64,000 nucleotides of DNA from Rickettsiales bacterium (GTDB lineage Bacteria; Pseudomonadota; Alphaproteobacteria; Rickettsiales; UBA998). The DNA lies in contig JANQNR010000012.1 of NCBI GenBank assembly GCA_028279475.1, forward strand, positions 1 through 64,000, in the 5' to 3' direction. This document shows, in pieces, positions 35,189-45,138 of the stretch (position 1 is the stretch's first letter; each line of letters opens with the position of its first letter). Under the pieces are notes generated by a model, which was not told the DNA's origin, ran no database searches, and saw only the letters and a list, made by a program, of their open reading frames with translations. Position numbers and translations under genes: made by a program.

Positions 35189-35690
35189 AGACCGGTAATT
35201 GCCCTGTCCATAACATCCACAGAAACGCCACACCAATGGCAAGCCCATAGGGTAGTGGCTCTCCCTGTGTCAGCACACGTGGAATCGCACCTTTTCCATC
35301 CGTCAGGCGCAGCACAATGAGCGGCATGAGTTGACGTGCTACCAACAATACCAATGTCAGCACTCCACCCAGAATCGCCATAACCAGCACGAACGTAACT
35401 AGCACCTGCCCCCACCCGACCCACAGCGCCAGTACGGATAGCATCTTGATGTCTCCGCCCCCAGCCAACCGAAATACAAACATCCCGTAGCCAATGGCAA
35501 ACACCACGGCAAAGGCCAGTAATCCCGACGACCATTCCATCTGCGTGTCAACTACCAGCAGCGCAATCGGGTAGAACACCAGCAACACCCCGTTCACCCA
35601 GTTTGGAATGCGAAAGCTGGTGGCATCGGTGACCATGGCGACCATCACAAGAAACGTGAGCAGGATGGGTAAAAGCAGGGATATATCCAT
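35181..35690 (-). CDS. A24 family prepilin peptidase (CpaA/TadV-like)
   Basis: A 169-residue polytopic membrane aspartate protease. The two active-site aspartates appear in VTDATSFRIPNW and in the GxGD motif RLAGGGDIKML. This is the short form without the methylase domain, as in CpaA of Flp/Tad pili. No pilin or secretion gene is adjacent; the pseudopilin at 20486-21265 might be a substrate. Its stop overlaps the start of the RluD-like gene. Confidence 0.9.
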   Translation of the reverse strand: MDISLLLPILLTFLVMVAMVTDATSFRIPNWVNGVLLVFYPIALLVVDTQMEWSSGLLAFAVVFAIGYGMFVFRLAGGGDIKMLSVLALWVGWGQVLVTFVLVMAILGGVLTLVLLVARQLMPLIVLRLTDGKGAIPRVLTQGEPLPYGLAIGVAFLWMLWTGQLPVYG

Positions 35691-35727
35691 GTGGTTAGTT
35701 AGCGGTTGGCAGTTGACGGTTCACAGT

Positions 35728-35857
35728 GTATACTCGTTCAACTTTAAAATTTCTTGTAAAATTTTGAAGTTGAAGGTCGAATATACCCTTTAATATATAG
35801 CAGTTTTTCAACTTAAGAACTGCCCCAAAGGGGAAATTCTTAAGTTGAACTGCTATA
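35728..35857. repeat. Double-hairpin repeat family A, copy 2 (complete)
   Basis: Hairpin one: GTATA-TCG-TTCAACTT (35728-35744) pairs with AAGTTGAA-CGA-TATAC (35767-35786), with GGT (35775-35777) bulged, and AAAATTT/AAATTTT at the tip. Linker CCCTTTAA. Hairpin two: TATAGCAG (35796-35803) with CTGCTATA (35850-35857), TTCAACTTAAG (35807-35817) with CTTAAGTTGAA (35839-35849), CCCC-AAA-GGGG at the tip. It lies between two divergent genes, so it is not a terminator for either. Confidence 0.88.
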
Positions 35858-35900
35858 ATAGTTTGCCATACCATAATCTGCCTACTGACAACTGACAACT

Positions 35901-36764
35901 GTGCCGCACACCCTTACCCTCGTCACCTCCCCCCATACCAACGCATTACAGGACGCGTTACTGCACGACCTGCAATCCATCACCCATGCCGGGTCTATCC
36001 ATTGGCAACAGGACGGCATCGCCTGCGACTTGAGTGTTGAGGAAGATACTCCACAGATACGGGAAGCAATCGCTGCCCGCCTGGAAAAAATGCCCATCGA
36101 CTGGTGCCTGCAACCCACGGCCACGCGCCGGAAAAAACTGCTCATCTGTGATATGGACTCGACCATCATCCAGCAGGAATGTATCGATGAGTTGGCTGCA
36201 CTCGCCGGTATCGGCGATCAAGTCGCTGCCATTACTGAACGGGCCATGCGCGGAGAGCTAGACTTTGCCCAATCACTGACCGAGCGGGTAGCTCTGTTGA
36301 AAGGACTTCCAGAAACAACACTGATCCGTGTCTGGGAGGAACGCATCCAACTAACACCCGGCGCCGAACCCCTCATTCGTACTATGAATGCCCACGGAGC
36401 ACACACCATGCTGGTATCAGGCGGCTTCACGTTCTTTACATCACGCGTGGCAAAGGCAGTTGGGTTTCAGGCACATCATGCAAACACGCTAGCGATTGAA
36501 GATGGCACCCTCACTGGCACTGTCATTCCTCCTATCCTTGATAAAGCATCCAAACAACACCTGTTACAGGAAGCGATGGCAACGCATGGGCTGGAAGCAT
36601 CGGACACGTTAGCCGTCGGTGACGGTGCTAATGACGCGGCCATGATCACTGCTGCCGGATTGGGCGTCGCCTACCGTGCCAAACCACTACTGCAACAACA
36701 GGCTCATGCCTGCATCAATTATACGGATTTGAGGACATTGCTCTACTTTCAAAATATTCGTTGA
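35901..36764 (+). CDS. serB: Phosphoserine phosphatase
   Basis: A 287-residue HAD phosphatase completing serine biosynthesis. The HAD motifs are all present: KLLICDMDSTIIQQECIDEL (I), MLVSGGFTFFTSRVA (II) and VGDGANDAAMITAAGLGVAYRAKP (III/IV). The first 80 residues form an ACT-like domain. The start is GTG 35901; no strong ribosome-binding site is seen, and the family A repeat ends 44 bp before it. Confidence 0.95.
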   Translation: MPHTLTLVTSPHTNALQDALLHDLQSITHAGSIHWQQDGIACDLSVEEDTPQIREAIAARLEKMPIDWCLQPTATRRKKLLICDMDSTIIQQECIDELAALAGIGDQVAAITERAMRGELDFAQSLTERVALLKGLPETTLIRVWEERIQLTPGAEPLIRTMNAHGAHTMLVSGGFTFFTSRVAKAVGFQAHHANTLAIEDGTLTGTVIPPILDKASKQHLLQEAMATHGLEASDTLAVGDGANDAAMITAAGLGVAYRAKPLLQQQAHACINYTDLRTLLYFQNIR

Positions 36765-36824
36765 CCGACATCACCCTGTCACATTCACGTCCTATAATAG
36801 ACATATGAATCGGAGTTATACCTA

Positions 36825-37412
36825 ATGCAAATCTTACCTGTGATGGCAATGGGTGCCATTGGGTCAGTAATTGGCACCTTCGCCGGTGCCATGTTAGGGG
36901 CTGATGGCGTGGAAGAATTAATGGGCGGATTTTCTGAAAACGCCTATGGGTTAAACGATGCCTTCGACAGTATCAACGAAACCTTACCGAATGGGCTTCC
37001 TGAAACCCAGGATACCCTGCATTCCATTGCCAAAATTGATGGAGAAGGGTTTCTCCAAAACGTCCAAGAACATGTCGGCACAGACATTGACTGGTCGAAC
37101 CCCAACGAAATTGCCAACAACCTGCCTGACACACTACCTGCACTCCCAGAGCATATTGCCGCTGAATTAACACCCGGCGAATTACAGACCTACGACATTT
37201 TGAGTAATCAATTCGGACAACTACATGAGCCCATCGCCAATATGACCGCTGACTCTTATACAACCGCGACAGAGTTTGCCAATAGCGTGAATACCGGTAC
37301 CATTGCAGGTGGCGCAATCGGGGGAACAGGTGCAGCCGCAATGACATCAAATAAATGGCAAAATCACATCAATAATGAGCGCGCCCAATCTAGAAGCTTG
37401 CAAATTTCATAA
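36825..37412 (+). CDS. Glycine-zipper hypothetical protein, 195 residues
   Basis: No known family. The first 27 residues form a hydrophobic glycine-zipper helix (GAIGSVIGTFAGAMLG). The middle is acidic and polar (NGLPETQDTLHS, LPALPEHIAAELTPGEL). A second Gly/Ala-rich segment near the C-terminus (GTIAGGAIGGTGAAAM) precedes a basic tail. The adjacent downstream gene has the same layout, so the two look like diverged tandem duplicates. A membrane-inserting or pore-like role is possible but only inferred. They sit between serB and argJ. Confidence 0.7.
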   Translation: MQILPVMAMGAIGSVIGTFAGAMLGADGVEELMGGFSENAYGLNDAFDSINETLPNGLPETQDTLHSIAKIDGEGFLQNVQEHVGTDIDWSNPNEIANNLPDTLPALPEHIAAELTPGELQTYDILSNQFGQLHEPIANMTADSYTTATEFANSVNTGTIAGGAIGGTGAAAMTSNKWQNHINNERAQSRSLQIS

Positions 37413-37414
37413 CC

Positions 37415-37825
37415 ATGGAATGGTTTCGTATGGCTGCATTCGGTTCGGTGGGCGCTGTCGCCGGCTCACTGATTGCCGTATGCGTGGCCGGTGAAGACAT
37501 TGGAGAATTGCTGCAAGACCTTTCCGGTAATACAACGGGCCCCTATGATGCACTCACGGCGCTCAGCGTCATCACCCCCGAACTGGAAGAAGAAGCTGCG
37601 GAAGCGGCCATAAACCTGCCACCCACCACAATAGCAAGTGATACTGCTACCACCTACCGGATGGGCGATGCAGCGGCATCACTCGCCATCGCCGGCGGTG
37701 TCACGGGCGGTATGGCTGGTATCGGCATGAGCGCACCGGGCTTTACCGAACGCTGGCAGGCCTACGCGGCAGAAATTGAACGACAAAAGCATGAGTCAAA
37801 AGGTGGAGGCTTGCAGTCGGAGTAA
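37415..37825 (+). CDS. Glycine-zipper hypothetical protein, 136 residues
   Basis: A shorter likely paralogue of the preceding gene, starting 2 bp after it. The N-terminal helix GSVGAVAGSLIAVCVAGEDIGELL aligns with the first protein's N-terminus (same GExxEEL-like acidic end). The C-terminus has another Gly/Ala helix (AIAGGVTGGMAGIGM) and a charged tail. argJ starts 21 bp downstream, so all three may share a transcript. Confidence 0.7.
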   Translation: MEWFRMAAFGSVGAVAGSLIAVCVAGEDIGELLQDLSGNTTGPYDALTALSVITPELEEEAAEAAINLPPTTIASDTATTYRMGDAAASLAIAGGVTGGMAGIGMSAPGFTERWQAYAAEIERQKHESKGGGLQSE

Positions 37826-37846
37826 AACTGTGCTTTGTCATGCTTC

Positions 37847-39073
37847 ATGACTCCATCGCCCTTTGCTCCCTCTACCCTGCCAACCCTCCCACCTCTGAAA
37901 GGTGCACAGCTGGCCACCTGCCATGCCGGTATTCGCTACAAGGAACGTGATGACATGCTACTGATGGTCTTTGACGAGACCGCACAGGTTGCCGGCGTAT
38001 ACACACGATCCCTCACCGCCGCCGCACCAGTGCACTGGTGCCGCACCGCCTGCTCTGACGGGCATATCCGAGCGCTACTAGTCAATGCTGGCAACGCCAA
38101 TGCTTTTACAGGATCACAGGGAAAGAGCGATAATGAAGCGCTGGCCAGTGCCGTTGCCGAAGAAACCGGGGGACAAGCATCGCAGATGATGATTTCTTCC
38201 ACCGGGGTTATCGGAGAATTTCTACCGACGGAACCGATGCTGGATGCTATCCCTGACCTGTACACCAACCTGTCTGATACCCACTGGGAACAGGCCGCCC
38301 GCGCCATCATGACCACCGACACCTTCCCCAAAATGGTCAGCAAAACGGCGATGATCGGTGCGACGGAGGTGACCATTAACGGCATCGCCAAAGGCTCTGG
38401 CATGATCGCCCCCGATATGGCGACCATGCTGGGTTACATCGTCACCGACGCCACCCTGCCCGCTTCCGTCCTGCAACCGCTCCTCTCACGCATGACCGTC
38501 AAAACCTTCAACTCCATCACAGTCGATAGTGATACATCTACAAATGATACGGTACTGCTGATTGCCACCGGCGCACAGGACAACATCATTCCCGACAGCG
38601 CCGGCGACAAACTGCTGGATAATTTCAAACGTGCCTTGCTGGATGTCATGCGGGAACTGGCGATTCTGATCGTCAAGGACGGCGAAGGTGCCAGCAAATT
38701 TGTCACCCTGCATATCAACGGTGCCGAAGATAACGAGTCTGCCCGCCAAATCGGCCTGAGCATTGCCAATTCCCCACTGGTCAAAACCATGCTGGCCGCC
38801 TCAGACCCGAACTGGGGACGTATTGTTGCTGCCGTTGGCAAATCAGGGCGTTGGGTCGATACGGATCGCTTGAAGATCACCATCGGTGATACAGTCGTCA
38901 CGGATGGCGGCAATGTGCGTCCCGATTATAATGAAGATCGCACAGCACTCTACATGAAACAGCCGGAACTCACTATCTCGGTCGATGTTGGTGTCGGAGA
39001 AGGCGAAGCAACCGTATGGACTTGTGACTTCACCGAAGGCTATATCCGCATCAACGCCGATTACCGCAGTTAA
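37847..39073 (+). CDS. argJ: Bifunctional glutamate N-acetyltransferase / ornithine acetyltransferase
   Basis: A 408-residue OAT enzyme of arginine biosynthesis, recycling the acetyl group of N-acetylornithine. The self-cleavage site and nucleophile threonine are in GMIAPDMATMLGYI. Other motifs: NAGNANAFTG near the N-terminus, TVDSDTSTNDTVLL and SDPNWGRIVAAVGKSG. ATG 37847 is used instead of the TTG four codons earlier. It precedes a family A repeat that separates it from the convergent ppc. Confidence 0.95.
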   Translation: MTPSPFAPSTLPTLPPLKGAQLATCHAGIRYKERDDMLLMVFDETAQVAGVYTRSLTAAAPVHWCRTACSDGHIRALLVNAGNANAFTGSQGKSDNEALASAVAEETGGQASQMMISSTGVIGEFLPTEPMLDAIPDLYTNLSDTHWEQAARAIMTTDTFPKMVSKTAMIGATEVTINGIAKGSGMIAPDMATMLGYIVTDATLPASVLQPLLSRMTVKTFNSITVDSDTSTNDTVLLIATGAQDNIIPDSAGDKLLDNFKRALLDVMRELAILIVKDGEGASKFVTLHINGAEDNESARQIGLSIANSPLVKTMLAASDPNWGRIVAAVGKSGRWVDTDRLKITIGDTVVTDGGNVRPDYNEDRTALYMKQPELTISVDVGVGEGEATVWTCDFTEGYIRINADYRS

Positions 39074-39108
39074 CGGTGTGGGCTCTGCCCATTAGCCACA
39101 TCTTTCTT

Positions 39109-39245
39109 TATAGCGCGTTGCGTTTATGATTGCGCATCGCATATGCGCCCATCTAAACGCAAGGTCGCGCTATACCCTTAAAAGTATAGCACTACTCGCG
39201 CTTGTGCGCCTGCAACGCAGGCAAGCACAAACGCAAAGTGCTATA
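39109..39245. repeat. Double-hairpin repeat family A, copy 3 (complete)
   Basis: Hairpin one: TATAGCGCG (39109-39117) with CGCGCTATA (39166-39174), TTGCGTTTA (39118-39126) with TAAACGCAA (39154-39162), GGT bulged at 39163-39165, GCGCAT/ATGCGC at the tip. Linker CCCTTAAA. Hairpin two: TATAGCACT (39185-39193) with AGTGCTATA (39237-39245), CTTGTGC with GCACAA, and GCCTGC-AAC-GCAGGC at the tip. Its last five bases contain the ppc stop codon on the minus strand. Confidence 0.88.
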
Positions 39246-42200
39246 ATTCGCTTAGCGTTTTTGGAATATGCAGATCGCCCATATTCACTACTCTGCTAAA
39301 TGGTGAACTGATACCGGATGACGCCTCCTGCTGTAAATCCTGTAACATATCTGGCGGCGGCACCTCCCCTGCGCCGATATTCCGTTCGGCATCCGTCGTT
39401 GCGACGCCCTTGGCTCCGCGTACCGCCACTGGCCCTAACGCCGGGCGTATATCGGAATTCAACCCACCGACCAATGCGACGGCGGTCATCTCCATGGCAG
39501 GAAGCACCTGCTGTTGCGGGTGCTCGCTGAACAGGCGTTCCATCCGTACCAACGCCGCATTCTCCGCTTCATGGGACGCATGACGTAATGCATGTTGATG
39601 CGCCAACTCCGGCAGCATGACACAATACGCATCCCGTATTTCAAACGGTCGATTCGGATCATCAAAGTCTTGTTCAACATCTACTCCTCTCGCCGCATAA
39701 TAAATATATTCAGCCAAGCGCAAGCCATAATCCTCCATAAAGGCCAGCGTCTCCTTTGGCGTCGGCATTTCCTTTTGTGCACATTTATCGTCGAACTGCA
39801 CGGCCAATTGCCTCAAAGTTTCTCTGTCAGGACGTTCTTCCCCCATCATGCGCCAGGCCTTACCGAAGTCGGTCATCATCAATTGCTGTGCCGCACCTAC
39901 CAGATGCGTCCGATCCGGCAGGCTACTATGGAACATCTGATGCGCTTTTTCTTTTCCGATCTCCTCTAATGCTTCCAATTGCCCCAACAACCCCAGATGA
40001 AACGTGCCGGTCAATTGGAATAACAAATTACCGGTAATCGCTCGCTGTGACAATGCCGTCCGATTACCCTGTATTTCCTCCACCGTTTTCATCACATCAC
40101 CATCATCCTTGCCGCGCTGATTGGAGCGTGAGGAACGATTGGCCAACAACGTGCTCACCCACGCTCCACTATGACTGAACAACGCGTCAAAGGGATTGAC
40201 CTTTCCTTCCTCTGGGTCGGTATAATCATGAAACGCCTTGCGCGCCGTATCATGAAACAGCACCGAACTGCGCTGTGCCTGCCGTTGTGCCTGTACATAA
40301 TCAGCATCCGGTACCAGCGAGCCAATCAGCTTCTCCACGGCCGCCTTGGCATACATAGTTTGTGAGACCATCATTTCCAGGAACATCGCCGCACTGTCCG
40401 GATAGCCAAATAGCAATCGATTCTGTTCGCCCTGAATCGTATTCTGCGGTGTACGGATAGAGGACGCGTTCTCCCTAGCCGCTGCGTGACCATGCTGCTT
40501 GCCGGTCTGCCCCGGATTCACTGCCGCACCACGCATCAGATCATTTCCACCTCCGTCAAAGATGTAAATTGGAATACCGTGCTCATCTGCCATATTCAGC
40601 AAAGGCTGACAATCCTCACGCACCGCCATTTCCCACAGTTCCGTTTGCAAACGCGCAATTTCGCCTTCAATCTTGGTAATCACCTCCCCGGCACTGTACC
40701 CGTCACGCCGCCGGTTATCGCTATGGGCGATCATCACCGTAATCCGCCCCATCGCCTCCAGATGCTTCTGATAGACAGGATCAAACGCCAGCTGCTTAAT
40801 CGTTTCCGGCAAAGCGCGGACATCCTCAACCGATTCCACCAGCATCACAATTTCCTGCTTGGCCTGCTTATTGGCCACCTGGTTACCCGTAATATCCATC
40901 AGCACCATGGCGGCTTTGGCATCCGCTGGGTGCGTCGCTTCAGCGATAATGAATTTATTGGCACTGTCAGGATGTTCGGCCAAAAACTGCAACCGCTCCA
41001 GAATCCGTACCGGTGTATCATCCTCTCCGGCCAGCGCACGTAATTGCTCTGGTGCAGCTTGTTGCAACGCTGTTTTCAAATGATCAAGTTTCTGTGGCGG
41101 TTCTTCAGAGAACCACAGCGTCAACAACTCGGACATAGCATCTTTATTGAACGCCGCTTCAAATAGAGCTGCTTCCTCCGTTTCACCAGCCAATCGCAAT
41201 AACAATCCGATCGTTTCATGCAGTGTCTTTGCCTGATGACGTAGATTCCCCTTGGAGCCATAAAGTCCGAAGGTTGCCACTAGATAACGAAGATCCTCAA
41301 CGCCTGCATCGGGTTCCGTCAGAGTCTGTTGCAGCGCCTCCAGATCATTTAATAATGCCTGCCGATCCGGATAGCTATGATCTGAGAGTTTCGTGATCAT
41401 ACCATCAATCGTCTCCTCCTGCGCCCGATGGTGCTCTTTCACCTCTTGCAACAATGCCGTGTAGCGTCCGGCAATCCATGCTTGTTTTCGCGCCACACCT
41501 AACTCCAGCATCTCACGTGTCGCATTGGCATTCCCGTCCCCGTCAAACCCGGAAGACCAATCCTCCAGCTCCAGCATCGGACTACGAATCGCTACTCCCT
41601 CCGCCGCATATCCCGATGTCTCTAGCGCCTGACGAGTAGCATCGCGCTGCAACAGTGCCGCATCGAATAGATTATCCATAATCGGGATCAGTTCTTCCAG
41701 TTCCTCAATCGGCGTTTTTCGTTCAGCCGCAACTGGCGCCTTAATAAATGCATCCAACGCATCCTCTATCGCCTGCTTTCCTACGGCTGGATTTGCCAAG
41801 GCTCTTTCCAATGCAACCGCCGCTTTGGTATGCTCCACGCTTGTGCTATTCGTCGGATGGCTGGTCAGGCTCATCTTCGCCGCTAACTCATCCAAATAAC
41901 GTTGAACATGCACCGCATCGACGCCCTGACGGCGGAAATGATGCAGCGTGTAGGTAATATCATCCGCCGACGCACCATCTTCCCCATGTTCGGCTTTTAA
42001 CACCTTTGCCGCCGCTTGCTTCCGAGCCATCGACGCCACATCCTGCAATTTCGCTTGCAACTCTATCACTTGCTGGCGAATTTCCGGCTTGGCATCCAGT
42101 TCATCGTACCAGGCCTCATACTGTGCCCTGCGCTCCTGCGCTCGCCGATCGCGCTGTTGTAGTGTCAGGGAGACGTCCTCCACATCCTGCATGGCTTGCG

Positions 42201-42408
42201 CCCGTAGCCCTAGAAACTGATCCAGATAACGGATTGCCACCGGCTGAACGGCGTCAGTGCCGCGTACCCGATTGAGAAAGATGGTTTCTACCGTCTCCAG
42301 GTACTCTTTGAAAAACGCCTGGGCTGTATCTTCAATACAAGTCACACTATTTTGTGTCGAACGGACGTGCTCCACATGTTTGTCAGTAGTCTGCATCCGA
42401 CCAGCCAT
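39241..42408 (-). CDS. ppc: Divergent phosphoenolpyruvate carboxylase-like protein
   Basis: A 1055-residue protein, longer than the usual 880-950. Recognisable PEPC landmarks: [15 protein letters not shown] (catalytic His about residue 184; usual form LTAHPTE), [14 protein letters not shown] (usual GGDRDGNPNVT), [15 protein letters not shown] (about 560; usual GYSDSNKD) and [12 protein letters not shown] (about 617; usual FHGRGG..GRGG). The first arginine of the last motif is missing and the C-terminus lacks the usual MRNTG end, finishing [12 protein letters not shown] makes oxaloacetate from PEP and bicarbonate. This may be a divergent active enzyme or a changed function. Confidence 0.8.
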   Translation of the reverse strand: MAGRMQTTDKHVEHVRSTQNSVTCIEDTAQAFFKEYLETVETIFLNRVRGTDAVQPVAIRYLDQFLGLRAQAMQDVEDVSLTLQQRDRRAQERRAQYEAWYDELDAKPEIRQQVIELQAKLQDVASMARKQAAAKVLKAEHGEDGASADDITYTLHHFRRQGVDAVHVQRYLDELAAKMSLTSHPTNSTSVEHTKAAVALERALANPAVGKQAIEDALDAFIKAPVAAERKTPIEELEELIPIMDNLFDAALLQRDATRQALETSGYAAEGVAIRSPMLELEDWSSGFDGDGNANATREMLELGVARKQAWIAGRYTALLQEVKEHHRAQEETIDGMITKLSDHSYPDRQALLNDLEALQQTLTEPDAGVEDLRYLVATFGLYGSKGNLRHQAKTLHETIGLLLRLAGETEEAALFEAAFNKDAMSELLTLWFSEEPPQKLDHLKTALQQAAPEQLRALAGEDDTPVRILERLQFLAEHPDSANKFIIAEATHPADAKAAMVLMDITGNQVANKQAKQEIVMLVESVEDVRALPETIKQLAFDPVYQKHLEAMGRITVMIAHSDNRRRDGYSAGEVITKIEGEIARLQTELWEMAVREDCQPLLNMADEHGIPIYIFDGGGNDLMRGAAVNPGQTGKQHGHAAARENASSIRTPQNTIQGEQNRLLFGYPDSAAMFLEMMVSQTMYAKAAVEKLIGSLVPDADYVQAQRQAQRSSVLFHDTARKAFHDYTDPEEGKVNPFDALFSHSGAWVSTLLANRSSRSNQRGKDDGDVMKTVEEIQGNRTALSQRAITGNLLFQLTGTFHLGLLGQLEALEEIGKEKAHQMFHSSLPDRTHLVGAAQQLMMTDFGKAWRMMGEERPDRETLRQLAVQFDDKCAQKEMPTPKETLAFMEDYGLRLAEYIYYAARGVDVEQDFDDPNRPFEIRDAYCVMLPELAHQHALRHASHEAENAALVRMERLFSEHPQQQVLPAMEMTAVALVGGLNSDIRPALGPVAVRGAKGVATTDAERNIGAGEVPPPDMLQDLQQEASSGISSPFSRVVNMGDLHIPKTLSEL

Positions 42409-42453
42409 AACAAAGCACTAGGCTTGCTGCAATGCCAATGTTATATAGAATCC

Positions 42454-45129
42454 ATGCAACCATCCGATACTGAACGTTACGACCCAACCACCACCGAACC
42501 GCATTGGCAACAACGCTGGGAAGCGCAAGGCTGCTTTGAGCATGCCGATAGCACGGACAAACCTGACTATTACATGCTGGAGATGTTCCCCTACCCGTCC
42601 GGCCATATCCATATGGGACATGTACGTAACTACACGCTGGGCGACGTGCTGGCCCGCTACAAACGGGCGCAGGGCTTTAATGTGCTCCACCCGATGGGCT
42701 GGGATGCGTTCGGCCTTCCGGCAGAGAATGCTGCCATTCAGCGAGGCGTGCATCCCGGGGAGTGGACACATCAGAACATCGCCACCATGCGCGACCAACT
42801 CAAATCCATTGGTCTGTCCTTCGACTGGACACGGGAATTTGCCACCTGTGACCCAGACTATTACGCACATGAGCAGCGCTTCTTCCTGGAGTTTTACAAG
42901 CAAGGACTAGCGTACCGCAAAGAATCCTACGTCAATTGGGATCCGGTCGATCATACCGTGCTGGCCAATGAACAGGTAGTGGATGGCAAGGGCTGGCGCT
43001 CCGGTGCACCGGTCGAACGCCGCAAACTGTCGCAATGGTTTCTCAAAATCACTGATAAGGCGGATGATCTGTTGCAGGGCATTGAGACGCTGGACGGCTG
43101 GCCCGAAAAAGTCCGTACCATGCAGACCAACTGGATTGGCCGCTCGGACGGCGCTGTGATACGGTTTGCAATCAATCCCCTCCCCCCGCCTGCGGGGGGA
43201 GGCCGGGAGGGGGGCTATGGCAATACCAAAAACCTCTCAAACAGCCCTCCCCCTAACCCCCTCCCGCAAGCAGGAGGGGGAACAACCCACATCGACGTCT
43301 ATTCCACCCGCCCAGACACGCTGTTCGGCATGAGCTTTATTGCACTGGCACCCAATCACCCGCTATCGGAAGCACTGGCACAGGACAACCCGGAGCTTGG
43401 CACCTTTATTGAGGAATGCACCCGGCTGGGTACTAGTGAAGAAGCATTAGAAACGGCAGAGAAAAAAGGCGTCTACACCGGCCTCACCGTGACCAATCCG
43501 TTTAACCGGCAATCCTACCCGGTCTATGTCGCCAATTTTGTCCTGATGGATTATGGCACCGGCGCGGTATTCGGCTGCCCAGCGCATGACCAGCGTGACC
43601 TCGACTTCGCCCGCAAATATGGACTCAGTGTCACACCGGTCGTCAGCCTGCCACCAGAATATGACTTGACCGACACCGCCTATACCGGCGATGGCACCAT
43701 CATTCATTCCGATTTTCTAAATGGCTTAAGCACAACCGACGCTAAGGAACAGGCCATTCAACGACTGGAAAGCATGAATACCGGTCAGCGGCAAATCAAT
43801 TACCGCCTGCGTGACTGGGGTGTCTCACGTCAGCGCTATTGGGGTTGTCCGATTCCAATCATTCATTGCCCGGAATGCGGTGCCGTACCGGTCCCGGACG
43901 ATCAACTGCCGGTTACCCTGCCGGACGATGTGACCTTCGATACACCCGGTAACCCGCTCGATCACCATCCGACATGGAAACATGTCCCCTGCCCGGTCTG
44001 TGGTACAAAAGCGCAACGTGAAACCGATACGTTTGATACTTTCTTCGAATCCTCCTGGTATTTCGCCCGCTATTGTTCACCCAACAGCGAGCAGGGGATT
44101 GACAAGGCACAGGCCGACCGGCTCTTACCCGTGGACTGTTATATCGGCGGCATCGAGCATGCCGTGCTGCATTTGCTGTATGCCCGTTTCTTCACGCGGG
44201 CGCTGCATCAATGCGGCTACCTGTCCGTCACGGAACCTTTCACGACCCTGAAAACACAGGGCATGGTGACCCATGAAACCTATAAGAATGCGAACGGCAC
44301 ATGGCTCTATCCGGAAGAAATAGAAAAGAACGATGCAGGCCACTGGGTCACCAAAGATGGCAATGCTCCAGTGACCGTAGGACGGTTGGAGAAAATGAGC
44401 AAGTCGAAGCATAACACCGTTGATCCACGTCACATTATCGAGACGTACGGTGCGGACACGGCGCGCCTGTTCATGATGTCCGACTCTCCGCCGGAACGCG
44501 ACCTGGAATGGACCAATGCTGGTATCGAGGGTGCCTGGCGTTATGTGCAGCGCCTATGGCGAATGGTGCAGGAAGCTCAATCTTCGTCACCCCGGCGTAG
44601 GCCGGGGTCTGATTGCAATGACGTGAAAGATTCCGGCCTCCGCCGGAATGACGACTCCGAAACAATCCGCCTTATCCACAAAACTACCCACCAGGTCACA
44701 CACGCCATTGAACAGTTTCAGTTTAACAAGGCCGTTGCCTTGATCCGCGAACTCACTAATGCGCTGGGACAACAAGGCATTGATTCGGCCACCTATCGTT
44801 TTGGAATGGAAACCGTGACTCAGCTTATCGCCCCATTCATGCCGCATCTGGCAGAAAGCATGTGGCAAATGCTTGGCCATGACACATTACTGGCGCAGCA
44901 GCCCTGGCCACAACCCGACCCAGCCATGCTCACCGATGACACCGTCACGATTGGTGTACAGGTCAACGGCAAATTGCGTGATACGCTCGATATTGCCAGT
45001 GACGCCTCAAAGGAAGACATTGAATCGTCCGCCTTGAATCTTGAAAATATCCGCCGTCACACCGACGGTAAAACCATCCGTAAAGTCATCGTTATCCCGG
45101 GGAAAATCGTCAATGTCGTCGCTGCGTAA
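42454..45129 (+). CDS. leuS: Leucyl-tRNA synthetase with two repeat-derived inserts
   Basis: An 891-residue class I synthetase. The HIGH-type motif is [15 protein letters not shown]; the KMSKS loop is EKMSKSKHN. The editing domain has [12 protein letters not shown] and [13 protein letters not shown]. Two low-complexity inserts interrupt it: residues about 241-276 ([13 protein letters not shown]...NPLPQAGGG) before the editing domain, and about 708-737 ([13 protein letters not shown]...GLRRND) before the anticodon-binding domain. Both are translated palindromic repeats kept in frame. ATG 42454 is chosen because [11 protein letters not shown] matches family starts. lptE follows, a common neighbour. 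Confidence 0.95.
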   Translation: MQPSDTERYDPTTTEPHWQQRWEAQGCFEHADSTDKPDYYMLEMFPYPSGHIHMGHVRNYTLGDVLARYKRAQGFNVLHPMGWDAFGLPAENAAIQRGVHPGEWTHQNIATMRDQLKSIGLSFDWTREFATCDPDYYAHEQRFFLEFYKQGLAYRKESYVNWDPVDHTVLANEQVVDGKGWRSGAPVERRKLSQWFLKITDKADDLLQGIETLDGWPEKVRTMQTNWIGRSDGAVIRFAINPLPPPAGGGREGGYGNTKNLSNSPPPNPLPQAGGGTTHIDVYSTRPDTLFGMSFIALAPNHPLSEALAQDNPELGTFIEECTRLGTSEEALETAEKKGVYTGLTVTNPFNRQSYPVYVANFVLMDYGTGAVFGCPAHDQRDLDFARKYGLSVTPVVSLPPEYDLTDTAYTGDGTIIHSDFLNGLSTTDAKEQAIQRLESMNTGQRQINYRLRDWGVSRQRYWGCPIPIIHCPECGAVPVPDDQLPVTLPDDVTFDTPGNPLDHHPTWKHVPCPVCGTKAQRETDTFDTFFESSWYFARYCSPNSEQGIDKAQADRLLPVDCYIGGIEHAVLHLLYARFFTRALHQCGYLSVTEPFTTLKTQGMVTHETYKNANGTWLYPEEIEKNDAGHWVTKDGNAPVTVGRLEKMSKSKHNTVDPRHIIETYGADTARLFMMSDSPPERDLEWTNAGIEGAWRYVQRLWRMVQEAQSSSPRRRPGSDCNDVKDSGLRRNDDSETIRLIHKTTHQVTHAIEQFQFNKAVALIRELTNALGQQGIDSATYRFGMETVTQLIAPFMPHLAESMWQMLGHDTLLAQQPWPQPDPAMLTDDTVTIGVQVNGKLRDTLDIASDASKEDIESSALNLENIRRHTDGKTIRKVIVIPGKIVNVVAA
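43175..43283. repeat. Palindromic element inside leuS (first insert)
   Basis: CTCCCCCC (43180-43187) pairs with GGGGGGAG (43194-43201), and CCCCCTCC with GGAGGGGG (about 43257-43280). A spacer of about 55 bases lies between. The element is translated as a Pro/Gly-rich linker in LeuRS. Confidence 0.8.
44585..44653. repeat. Family C repeat inside leuS (second insert)
   Basis: CGTCACCCCGGC-GTA-GCCGGGG (44585-44607), then GATTGCAATGACG, then ATTCCGGC-CTCC-GCCGGAAT-GACG (44630-44653). The same units occur between genes at 9531-9681 and 54385-54444. Confidence 0.85.
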
Positions 45130-45138
45130 CTCTCATAT

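Noticed and set aside
39109-39245. Simple bidirectional terminator between argJ and ppc
   Set aside because: There are no T-tracts after the stems, and the same element occurs between divergent genes at 35728. It may still stop transcription here, but that does not explain the family.
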